Assembly (NCBI GenBank): GCA_002104985.1
Contig: MCGO01000420.1
Span: forward strand, 1-10,893
DNA: 10,893 nucleotides
Direction of reading: 5' to 3'
Origin: Rhizoclosmatium globosum
Lineage: Eukaryota > Chytridiomycota > Chytridiomycetes > Chytridiales > Chytriomycetaceae
A program made the translations under genes and the position numbers. Each line of letters opens with the position of its first letter. Position 1 is the first letter of the stretch. This document shows positions 1 to 9,060 of the stretch, in pieces. Below the pieces are notes generated by a model, which ran no database searches, was not told where the DNA came from, and worked only from the letters and a program-made list of their open reading frames with translations.

Positions 1-3000
1 GGGGTCCTATTCTACCCCCATAGCGCCTTTACAAAGAAAGCTCATGCCTCCATCTTTTGACAGTGGCATAATACACATCAAACACAGTGAAACAAAGCAT
101 TTGTTTGTGAATTGAAGCCAATCTGATTGTGACGGTTTGGTGTTGATTAGTAATCACGTGGAAACCAACTCACCCAAAATAAATCAGGAGAATCTGAAAC
201 TTGTGCTACCAGTTTGAACGTGCATACTTGACTGTTAGTGGCAACAGAGTTGGACTCAGTGTCAAGGGTGCATCTGTATGGCTGTGAAAGGGGTGAATGG
301 GGGTCCAATGGGGGTCCTATTCTACCCCCTAGCGCCTTTACAAAGAAAGCTCATGCCTCCATCTTTTGACAGTGCATAATACACATCAAACACAGTGAAA
401 CAAAGCATTTGTTTGTGAATTGAAGCCAATCTGATTGTGACGGTTTGGTGTTGATTAGTAATCACGTGGAAACCAACTCACCCAAAATAAATCAGGAGAA
501 TCTGAAACTTGTGCTACCAGTTTGAACGTGCATACTTTGACTGTTAGTGGCAACAGAGTTGGACTCAGTGTCAAGGGTGCATCTGTATGGCTGTGAAAGG
601 GGTGAATGGGGGTCCAATGGGGGTCCTATTCTACCCCATAGCGCCTTTACAAAGAAAGCTCATGCCTCCATCTTTTGACAGTGGCATAATACACATCAAA
701 CACAGTGAAACAAAGCATTTGTTTGTGAATTGAAGCCAATCTGATTGTGACGGTTTGGTGTTGATTAGTAATCACGTGGAAACCAACTCACCCAAAATAA
801 ATCAGGAGAATCTGAAACTTGTGCTACCAGTTTGAACGTGCATACTTTGACTGTTAGTGGCAACAGAGTTGGACTCAGTGTCAAGGGTGCATCTGTATGG
901 CTGTGAAAGGGGTGAATGGGGGTCCAATGGGGGTCCTATTCTACCCCCATAGCGCCTTTACAAAGAAAGCTCATGCCTCCATCTTTTGACAGTGGCATAA
1001 TACACATCAAACACAGTGAAACAAAGCATTTGTTTGTGAATTGAAGCCAATCTGATTGTGACGGTTTGGTGTTGATTAGTAATCACGTGGAAACCAACTC
1101 ACCCAAAATAAATCAGGAGAATCTGAAACTTGTGCTACCAGTTTGAACGTGCATACTTTGACTGTTAGTGGCAACAGAGTTGGACTCAGTGTCAAGGGTG
1201 CATCTGTATGGCTGTGAAAGGGGTGAATGGGGGTCCAATGGGGGTCCTATTCTACCCCCATAGCGCCTTTACAAAGAAAGCTCATGCCTCCATCTTTTGA
1301 CAGTGGCATAATACACATCAAACACAGTGAAACAAAGCATTTGTTTGTGAATTGAAGCCAATCTGATTGTGACGGTTTGGTGTTGATTAGTAATCACGTG
1401 GAAACCAACTCACCCAAAATAAATCAGGAGAATCTGAAACTTGTGCTACCAGTTTGAACGTGCATACTTTGACTGTTAGTGGCAACAGAGTTGGACTCAG
1501 TGTCAAGGGTGCATCTGTATGGCTGTGAAAGGGTGTGAATGGGGGTCCAATGGGGGTCCTATTCTACCCCCATAGCGCCTTTACAAAGAAAGCTCATGCC
1601 TCCATCTTTTGACAGTGGCATAATACACATCAAACACAGTGAAACAAAGCATTTGTTTGTGAATTGAAGCCAATCTGATTGTGACGGTTTGGTGTTGATT
1701 AGTAATCACGTGGAAACCAACTCACCCAAAATAAATCAGGAGAATCTGAAACTTGTGCTACCAGTTTGAACGTGCATACTTTGACTGTTAGTGGCAACAG
1801 AGTTGGACTCAGTGTCAAGGGTGCATCTGTATGGCTGTGAAAGGGGTGAATGGGGGTCCAATGGGGGTCCTATTCTACCCCCATAGCGCCTTTACAAAGA
1901 AAGCTCATGCCTCCATCTTTTGACAGTGGCATAATACACATCAAACACAGTGAAACAAAGCATTTGTTTGTGAATTGAAGCCAATCTGATTGTGACGGTT
2001 TGGTGTTGATTAGTAATCACGTGGAAACCAACTCACCCAAAATAAATCAGGAGAATCTGAAACTTGTGCTACCAGTTTGAACGTGCATACTTTGACTGTT
2101 AGTGGCAACAGAGTTGGACTCAGTGTCAAGGGTGCATCTGTATGGCTGTGAAAGGGGTGAATGGGGGTCCAATGGGGGTCCTATTCTACCCCCATAGCGC
2201 CTTTACAAAGAAAGCTCATGCCTCCATCTTTTGACAGTGGCATAATACACATCAAACACAGTGAAACAAAGCATTTGTTTGTGAATTGAAGCCAATCTGA
2301 TTGTGACGGTTTGGTGTTGATTAGTAATCACGTGGAAACCAACTCACCCAAAATAAATCAGGAGAATCTGAAACTTGTGCTACCAGTTTGAACGTGCATA
2401 CTTTGACTGTTAGTGGCAACAGAGTTGGACTCAGTGTCAAGGGTGCATCTGTATGGCTGTGAAAGGGGTGAATGGGGGTCCAATGGGGGTCCTATTCTAC
2501 CCCCATAGCGCCTTTACAAAGAAAGCTCATGCCTCCATCTTTTGACAGTGGCATAATACACATCAAACACAGTGAAACAAAGCATTTGTTTGTGAATTGA
2601 AGCCAATCTGATTGTGACGGTTTGGTGTTGATTAGTAATCACGTGGAAACCAACTCACCCAAAATAAATCAGGAGAATCTGAAACTTGTGCTACCAGTTT
2701 GAACGTGCATACTTTGACTGTTAGTGGCAACAGAGTTGGACTCAGTGTCAAGGGTGCATCTGTATGGCTGTGAAAGGGGTGAATGGGGGTCCAATGGGGG
2801 TCCTATTCTACCCCCATAGCGCCTTTACAAAGAAAGCTCATGCCTCCATCTTTTGACAGTGGCATAATACACATCAAACACAGTGAAACAAAGCATTTGT
2901 TTGTGAATTGAAGCCAATCTGATTGTGACGGTTTGGTGTTGATTAGTAATCACGTGGAAACCAACTCACCCAAAATAAATCAGGAGAATCTGAAACTTGT

Positions 3001-3730
3001 GCTACCAGTTTGAACGTGCATACTTTGACTGTTAGTGGCAACAGAGTTGGACTCAGTGTCAAGGGTGCATCTGTATGGCTGTGAAAGGGGTGAATGGGGG
3101 TCCAATGGGGGTCCTATTCTACCCCCATAGCGCCTTTACAAAGAAAGCTCATGCCTCCATCTTTTGACAGTGGCATAATACACATCAAACACAGTGAAAC
3201 AAAGCATTTGTTTGTGAATTGAAGCCAATCTGATTGTGACGGTTTGGTGTTGATTAGTAATCACGTGGAAACCAACTCACCCAAAATAAATCAGGAGAAT
3301 CTGAAACTTGTGCTACCAGTTTGAACGTGCATACTTTGACTGTTAGTGGCAACAGAGTTGGACTCAGTGTCAAGGGTGCATCTGTATGGCTGTGAAAGGG
3401 TGTGAATGGGGGTCCAATGGGGGTCCTATTCTACCCCCATAGCGCCTTTACAAAGAAAGCTCATGCCTCCATCTTTTGACAGTGGCATAATACACATCAA
3501 ACACAGTGAAACAAAGCATTTGTTTGTGAATTGAAGCCAATCTGATTGTGACGGTTTGGTGTTGATTAGTAATCACGTGGAAACCAACTCACCCAAAATA
3601 AATCAGGAGAATCTGAAACTTGTGCTACCAGTTTGAACGTGCATACTTTGACTGTTAGTGGCAACAGAGTTGGACTCAGTGTCAAGGGTGCATCTGTATG
3701 GCTGTGAAAGGGGTGAATGGGGGTCCAATG
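1..3730. repeat. Array A, left block: copies 1-12, mixed 311- and 312-bp units
   Basis: Nine clean copies (4-12) are near identical. Copies 5 (1241-1552) and 11 (3108-3419) carry one extra T, giving GGGTGTGAATG in place of GGGGTGAATG near the unit end, and are 312 bp. The others are 311 bp. Copies 1-3 have isolated single-base losses: a T in the ACTTTGACT run of copy 1; an A after the C5 run and a G in CAGTGGCAT of copy 2; a C in the C5 run of copy 3. These lie close to the contig start and mostly in short homopolymers, so they may be sequencing errors rather than variants. Confidence 0.93.
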
Positions 3731-3872
3731 GGGGTCCTATTCTACCCCCATAGCGCCTTTACAAAGAAAGCTCATGCCTCCATCTTTTGACAGTGGCATA
3801 ATACACATCAAACACAGTGAAACAAAGCATTTGTTTGTGAATTGAAGCCAATCTGATTGTGACGGTTTGGTG

Positions 3873-4128
3873 TGATTAGTAATCACGTGGAAACCAACTC
3901 ACCCAAAATAAATCAGGAGAATCTGAAACTGTGCTACAGTGAACGTGCATACTTGATGTAGTGAACAAGGACAGTCAAGGGCATCTGTATGGTGGAAGGG
4001 GGGGTCAATGGGTCTATCTACCCCATAGCGCTTAAAAGAAAGTCATGCCCATCTGACAGTGAAAAACAAAACAGTGAAAAAAGCATTTGTTTGTGAATTG
4101 AAGCCAATCATTGTGACGGTTTGGTGTG
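3873..4128. repeat. Degraded monomer: one A unit shortened by scattered small deletions
   Basis: Copy 13 (3731-4009) is 279 bp and copy 14 (4010-4295) is 286 bp, so about 58 bases are missing against the 311/312-bp units. All the losses fall between the same motif in copy 13 (GGTGTGATT at 3873) and in copy 14 (4128), which is one monomer length. Aligned by eye, the segment can be derived from the consensus by removing 1-5 bases at a time, mostly singly, with no clear substitution. Both flanks are perfect. Natural decay would be expected to give mainly substitutions, so uncorrected single-molecule read error at an assembly join is the likelier cause. Confidence 0.9.
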
Positions 4129-4293
4129 ATTAGTAATCACGTGGAAACCAACTCACCCAAAATAAATCAGGAGAATCTGAAACTTGTGCTACCAGTTTGA
4201 ACGTGCATACTTTGACTGTTAGTGGCAACAGAGTTGGACTCAGTGTCAAGGGTGCATCTGTATGGCTGTGAAAGGGTGTGAATGGGGGTCCAA

Positions 4294-4315
4294 TGGGGGT
4301 CCTATTCTACCCCCA
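4294..4315 (+). repeat. G5/C5 inverted repeat at each A-unit boundary
   Basis: TGGGGGT (4294-4300) and ACCCCCA (4309-4315) are perfect reverse complements around the 8-base loop CCTATTCT. The structure recurs at every clean unit boundary. It could extrude as a hairpin, or fold in RNA if the array is transcribed. Slippage in these G5/C5 runs explains some of the single-base length differences in the left block. It is not followed by a T-run, so I do not call it a terminator. Confidence 0.8.
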
Positions 4316-4384
4316 TAGCGCCTTTACAAAGAAAGCTCATGCCTCCATCTTTTGACAGTGGCATAATACACATCAAACACAGTG

Positions 4385-4401
4385 AAACAAAGCATTTGTT
4401 T
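4385..4401 (+). repeat. Perfect A/T-rich hairpin in the A unit
   Basis: AAACAAA (4385-4391) and TTTGTTT (4395-4401) are exact reverse complements around the 3-base loop GCA. The same 17 bases occur in every full A copy except in the degraded monomer, where one C of the left arm is missing. The stem is short and weak, so a function is not implied. It is recorded because it is one of three separate dyads within one unit. Confidence 0.75.
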
Positions 4402-4438
4402 GTGAATTGAAGCCAATCTGATTGTGACGGTTTGGTGT

Positions 4439-4455
4439 TGATTAGTAATCACGTG
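4439..4455. other. 13-bp dyad overlapping CACGTG, once per A unit
   Basis: TGATTAGTAATCA (4439-4451) is a perfect dyad around a central G and contains inverted ATTA/TAAT cores of the kind bound by homeodomain proteins. It overlaps the palindrome CACGTG (4450-4455), an E-box/G-box core bound by bHLH or bZIP factors. Both stay intact in all copies, including the degraded one, although the base just before the dyad (a T in GGTGTTGATT) is lost in copies 13 and 14. Dense tandem copies could bind or titrate such factors, but that is inference. Conservation here is no stronger than in the rest of this highly uniform unit. Confidence 0.5.
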
Positions 4456-4561
4456 GAAACCAACTCACCCAAAATAAATCAGGAGAATCTGAAACTTGTG
4501 CTACCAGTTTGAACGTGCATACTTTGACTGTTAGTGGCAACAGAGTTGGACTCAGTGTCAA

Positions 4562-4614
4562 GGGTGCATCTGTATGGCTGTGAAAGGGTGTGAATGGGGG
4601 TCCAATGGGGGTCC
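4562..4614 (+). other. G-tract cluster and 11-bp direct duplication at the A-unit end
   Basis: Four G runs lie at 4562-4564, 4586-4588, 4596-4600 and 4607-4611, with gaps of 21, 7 and 6 bases. AATGGGGGTCC occurs twice in tandem (4593-4603 and 4604-4614). A G-quadruplex is formally possible, but the first loop is long and the last G5 can pair instead with the downstream C5. The T insertion that separates 311-bp from 312-bp units lies in the second run, turning G4 into GGGTG. Confidence 0.45.
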
Positions 4615-7600
4615 TATTCTACCCCCATAGCGCCTTTACAAAGAAAGCTCATGCCTCCATCTTTTGACAGTGGCATAATACACATCAAACACAGTGAAAC
4701 AAAGCATTTGTTTGTGAATTGAAGCCAATCTGATTGTGACGGTTTGGTGTTGATTAGTAATCACGTGGAAACCAACTCACCCAAAATAAATCAGGAGAAT
4801 CTGAAACTTGTGCTACCAGTTTGAACGTGCATACTTTGACTGTTAGTGGCAACAGAGTTGGACTCAGTGTCAAGGGTGCATCTGTATGGCTGTGAAAGGG
4901 TGTGAATGGGGGTCCAATGGGGGTCCTATTCTACCCCCATAGCGCCTTTACAAAGAAAGCTCATGCCTCCATCTTTTGACAGTGGCATAATACACATCAA
5001 ACACAGTGAAACAAAGCATTTGTTTGTGAATTGAAGCCAATCTGATTGTGACGGTTTGGTGTTGATTAGTAATCACGTGGAAACCAACTCACCCAAAATA
5101 AATCAGGAGAATCTGAAACTTGTGCTACCAGTTTGAACGTGCATACTTTGACTGTTAGTGGCAACAGAGTTGGACTCAGTGTCAAGGGTGCATCTGTATG
5201 GCTGTGAAAGGGTGTGAATGGGGGTCCAATGGGGGTCCTATTCTACCCCCATAGCGCCTTTACAAAGAAAGCTCATGCCTCCATCTTTTGACAGTGGCAT
5301 AATACACATCAAACACAGTGAAACAAAGCATTTGTTTGTGAATTGAAGCCAATCTGATTGTGACGGTTTGGTGTTGATTAGTAATCACGTGGAAACCAAC
5401 TCACCCAAAATAAATCAGGAGAATCTGAAACTTGTGCTACCAGTTTGAACGTGCATACTTTGACTGTTAGTGGCAACAGAGTTGGACTCAGTGTCAAGGG
5501 TGCATCTGTATGGCTGTGAAAGGGTGTGAATGGGGGTCCAATGGGGGTCCTATTCTACCCCCATAGCGCCTTTACAAAGAAAGCTCATGCCTCCATCTTT
5601 TGACAGTGGCATAATACACATCAAACACAGTGAAACAAAGCATTTGTTTGTGAATTGAAGCCAATCTGATTGTGACGGTTTGGTGTTGATTAGTAATCAC
5701 GTGGAAACCAACTCACCCAAAATAAATCAGGAGAATCTGAAACTTGTGCTACCAGTTTGAACGTGCATACTTTGACTGTTAGTGGCAACAGAGTTGGACT
5801 CAGTGTCAAGGGTGCATCTGTATGGCTGTGAAAGGGTGTGAATGGGGGTCCAATGGGGGTCCTATTCTACCCCCATAGCGCCTTTACAAAGAAAGCTCAT
5901 GCCTCCATCTTTTGACAGTGGCATAATACACATCAAACACAGTGAAACAAAGCATTTGTTTGTGAATTGAAGCCAATCTGATTGTGACGGTTTGGTGTTG
6001 ATTAGTAATCACGTGGAAACCAACTCACCCAAAATAAATCAGGAGAATCTGAAACTTGTGCTACCAGTTTGAACGTGCATACTTTGACTGTTAGTGGCAA
6101 CAGAGTTGGACTCAGTGTCAAGGGTGCATCTGTATGGCTGTGAAAGGGTGTGAATGGGGGTCCAATGGGGGTCCTATTCTACCCCCATAGCGCCTTTACA
6201 AAGAAAGCTCATGCCTCCATCTTTTGACAGTGGCATAATACACATCAAACACAGTGAAACAAAGCATTTGTTTGTGAATTGAAGCCAATCTGATTGTGAC
6301 GGTTTGGTGTTGATTAGTAATCACGTGGAAACCAACTCACCCAAAATAAATCAGGAGAATCTGAAACTTGTGCTACCAGTTTGAACGTGCATACTTTGAC
6401 TGTTAGTGGCAACAGAGTTGGACTCAGTGTCAAGGGTGCATCTGTATGGCTGTGAAAGGGTGTGAATGGGGGTCCAATGGGGGTCCTATTCTACCCCCAT
6501 AGCGCCTTTACAAAGAAAGCTCATGCCTCCATCTTTTGACAGTGGCATAATACACATCAAACACAGTGAAACAAAGCATTTGTTTGTGAATTGAAGCCAA
6601 TCTGATTGTGACGGTTTGGTGTTGATTAGTAATCACGTGGAAACCAACTCACCCAAAATAAATCAGGAGAATCTGAAACTTGTGCTACCAGTTTGAACGT
6701 GCATACTTTGACTGTTAGTGGCAACAGAGTTGGACTCAGTGTCAAGGGTGCATCTGTATGGCTGTGAAAGGGTGTGAATGGGGGTCCAATGGGGGTCCTA
6801 TTCTACCCCCATAGCGCCTTTACAAAGAAAGCTCATGCCTCCATCTTTTGACAGTGGCATAATACACATCAAACACAGTGAAACAAAGCATTTGTTTGTG
6901 AATTGAAGCCAATCTGATTGTGACGGTTTGGTGTTGATTAGTAATCACGTGGAAACCAACTCACCCAAAATAAATCAGGAGAATCTGAAACTTGTGCTAC
7001 CAGTTTGAACGTGCATACTTTGACTGTTAGTGGCAACAGAGTTGGACTCAGTGTCAAGGGTGCATCTGTATGGCTGTGAAAGGGTGTGAATGGGGGTCCA
7101 ATGGGGGTCCTATTCTACCCCCATAGCGCCTTTACAAAGAAAGCTCATGCCTCCATCTTTTGACAGTGGCATAATACACATCAAACACAGTGAAACAAAG
7201 CATTTGTTTGTGAATTGAAGCCAATCTGATTGTGACGGTTTGGTGTTGATTAGTAATCACGTGGAAACCAACTCACCCAAAATAAATCAGGAGAATCTGA
7301 AACTTGTGCTACCAGTTTGAACGTGCATACTTTGACTGTTAGTGGCAACAGAGTTGGACTCAGTGTCAAGGGTGCATCTGTATGGCTGTGAAAGGGTGTG
7401 AATGGGGGTCCAATGGGGGTCCTATTCTACCCCCATAGCGCCTTTACAAAGAAAGCTCATGCCTCCATCTTTTGACAGTGGCATAATACACATCAAACAC
7501 AGTGAAACAAAGCATTTGTTTGTGAATTGAAGCCAATCTGATTGTGACGGTTTGGTGTTGATTAGTAATCACGTGGAAACCAACTCACCCAAAATAAATC

Positions 7601-8039
7601 AGGAGAATCTGAAACTTGTGCTACCAGTTTGAACGTGCATACTTTGACTGTTAGTGGCAACAGAGTTGGACTCAGTGTCAAGGGTGCATCTGTATGGCTG
7701 TGAAAGGGTGTGAATGGGGGTCCAATGGGGGTCCTATTCTACCCCCATAGCGCCTTTACAAAGAAAGCTCATGCCTCCATCTTTTGACAGTGGCATAATA
7801 CACATCAAACACAGTGAAACAAAGCATTTGTTTGTGAATTGAAGCCAATCTGATTGTGACGGTTTGGTGTTGATTAGTAATCACGTGGAAACCAACTCAC
7901 CCAAAATAAATCAGGAGAATCTGAAACTTGTGCTACCAGTTTGAACGTGCATACTTTGACTGTTAGTGGCAACAGAGTTGGACTCAGTGTCAAGGGTGCA
8001 TCTGTATGGCTGTGAAAGGGTGTGAATGGGGGTCCAATG

Positions 8040-8112
8040 GGGGTCCTATTCTACCCCCATAGCGCCTTTACAAAGAAAGCTCATGCCTCCATCTTTTGAC
8101 AGTGGCATAATA
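8040..8112 (+). repeat. Truncated last A copy at the junction
   Basis: Bases 8040-8112 match the first 73 bases of the A unit without change, ending in GGCATAATA. The consensus would continue CACATC, but the sequence reads AATCTGCA and enters array B. The truncated copy is otherwise pristine, so the break is recent relative to divergence within A, or the repeat was homogenised up to the edge. Confidence 0.93.
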
Positions 8113-8113
8113 A
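8113..8113. other. A/B satellite junction
   Basis: Array A matches its consensus to 8112 and array B matches its own from 8114 (TCTGCA). The single A at 8113 fits neither, because B units have G there. I see no target-site duplication, insertion-element end or clear microhomology. The B side starts beside the left arm of B's 8-bp inverted repeat, and the first B unit also lacks one A in TGCAATTTT. Sequence on both sides is clean, unlike the degraded monomer at 3873-4128. Confidence 0.88.
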
Positions 8114-8268
8114 TCTGCATTTTATTTGAGTACTTTTTGCAGACGTTATCTGGTCAAATCTGGCGAAAGCTGTGACTAATGACCACTCCGACCACTCCCC
8201 TGAGTCCCATGACTGCAGAAACCTGCTCATCTTTTAACCATAGCTAGAAAGAGTGTCTGTGCATGGAG

Positions 8269-8560
8269 TCTGCAATTTTATTTGAGTACTTTTTGCAGAC
8301 GTTATCTGGCGAAAGCTGTGACTAATGACCACTCCGACCACTCCCCTGAGTCCCGTGACTGCAGAAACCTGCTCGTCTTTCAACCATAGCTAGAAAGAGT
8401 GTCTGTGCATGGAGTCTGCAATTTTATTTGAGTACTTTTTGCAGACGTTATCTGGCGAAAGCTGTGACTAATGACCACTCCGACCACTCCCCTGAGTCCT
8501 GTGACTGTAGAAACCTACTCGTCTTTCAACCATAGCTAGAAAGAGTGTCTGTGCATGGAG
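8269..8560 (+). repeat. Two adjacent short (146-bp) B units
   Basis: The units at 8269 and 8415 lack ten bases present in full units, reading GTTATCTGGCG directly. In full units ATCTGG occurs twice, separated by TCAA, so loss of one ATCTGG plus the spacer gives exactly this product. The unit at 8269 keeps both variable CpGs (CG at 8354-8355 and 8374-8375) and may be close to the ancestral state at those positions. The unit at 8415 has TG and CTGTAG. Confidence 0.9.
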
Positions 8561-9028
8561 TCTGCAATTTTATTTGAGTACTTTTTGCAGATGTAGTCTG
8601 GTCAAATCTGGCGAAAGCTGTGACTAATGACCACTCCGACCACTCCCCTGAGTCCCGTGACTGCAGAAACCTGCTCATCTTTCAACCATAGCTAGAAAGA
8701 GTGTCTGTGCATGGAGTCTGCAATTTTATTTGAGTACTTTTTGCAGACGTTATCTGGTCAAATCTGGCGAAAGCTGTGACTAATGACCACTCCGACCACT
8801 CCCCTGAGTCCTGTGACTGTAGAAACCTACTCGTCTTTCAACCATACCTAGAAAGAGTGTCTGTGCATGGAGTCTGCAATTTTATTTGAGTACTTTTTGC
8901 AGATGTAGTCTGGTCAAATCTGGCGAAAGCTGTGACTAATGACCACTCCGACCACTCCCCTGAGTCCTGTGACTGCAGAAACCTCCTTGTCTTTCAACCA
9001 TAGCTAGAAAGAGTGTCTGTGCATGGAG
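8415..9028 (+). repeat. Imperfect two-unit higher-order repeat in array B
   Basis: The units at 8415 and 8717 share TCCTG, CTGTAG and the ACTCGTC tail, and CTGTAG is found nowhere else. The units at 8561 and 8873 share GATGTAGTC, also found nowhere else. The order is therefore X-Y-X'-Y', as expected if a two-unit segment was duplicated. Later differences are the 10-bp loss in the first unit only, a C for G in CATACCTAG of the third, and different tails in the second and fourth. Confidence 0.65.
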
Positions 9029-9060
9029 TCTGCAATTTTATTTGAGTACTTTTTGCAGAC
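9028..9060 (+). repeat. 8-bp inverted repeat opening each B unit
   Basis: GTCTGCAA (9028-9035) and TTGCAGAC (9053-9060) are exact reverse complements around a 17-base A/T-rich loop. The structure recurs in all B units. In the units at 8561 and 8873 the right arm ends GAT instead of GAC, which leaves a G-T wobble. In the first unit the left arm is damaged by the junction. It could form a cruciform or RNA hairpin, with no direct evidence of a role. Confidence 0.72.

Larger units (their letters stand above)
4296..4607 (+). repeat. Reference monomer of array A (312 bp)
   Basis: This copy serves as the reference for positions within the unit. In order it holds the C5 arm of the G5/C5 inverted repeat (offset 14-20), a perfect 7-bp stem hairpin (offset 90-106), the TGATTAGTAATCA dyad overlapping CACGTG (offset 144-160), and a G-rich end with two tandem 11-bp AATGGGGGTCC words (the second running into the next unit). 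Four CpGs (in TAGCGCC, GACGGTT, CACGTGG and AACGTGC) are intact in every A copy, including the degraded one. The two halves of the unit show no obvious similarity to each other, so it does not look like a duplicated 156-mer. Strand is arbitrary. Confidence 0.9.
4296..8039. repeat. Array A, right block: 12 identical 312-bp copies
   Basis: Unit starts are spaced exactly 312 bp from 4296 to 8040 (3744 = 12 x 312). Text rows 1560 bases apart (5 units) read the same. Every copy has the extra-T GGGTGTGAATG form, which is rare in the left block. Such uniformity fits very recent amplification or efficient homogenisation by unequal crossover or gene conversion. It also fits an assembler copying one consensus unit, because no copy carries a private variant. 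The sequence alone cannot separate these explanations. Confidence 0.95.
1..8112. repeat. Satellite array A, 311/312-bp tandem unit, 26 copies plus a 73-bp partial
   Basis: The same unit repeats head to tail. Taking GGGGTCCTAT as the start, copies begin at 1, 311, 620, 930, 1241, 1553, 1864, 2175, 2486, 2797, 3108, 3420, 3731, 4010 (degraded), 4296, 4608, 4920, 5232, 5544, 5856, 6168, 6480, 6792, 7104, 7416, 7728 and 8040. GC is about 44% by hand count of one unit. No frame stays open across a unit on either strand, so it is not a protein repeat. I saw no rRNA, tRNA or snRNA signature and do not recognise the family. Such an array is expected to be heterochromatic satellite, which is an inference from structure. 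The window opens inside the array, so its left edge is unseen. Confidence 0.97.

Noticed and set aside
4340..4365. Bacterial sigma70-like promoter (TTGACA followed by CATAAT)
   Set aside because: The two hexamers are only about five bases apart instead of about seventeen, and nothing else in the window is bacterial in style.
4296..4607. CENP-B box in the A unit (TTGGA in GAGTTGGACTC)
   Set aside because: Only the short TTGGA core matches; the flanking TTCG and CGGGA elements of the 17-bp box are absent.
1..8112. Array A as a tandem RNA gene cluster (5S rRNA, snRNA or spliced leader)
   Set aside because: I could find no 5S, snRNA or spliced-leader core sequence, and no promoter plus T-run terminator pair in the unit on either strand.
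8113..8113. Transposon insertion at the A/B boundary
   Set aside because: No terminal inverted repeat, poly-A tail, LTR or target-site duplication is visible, and what follows is purely tandem repeat.
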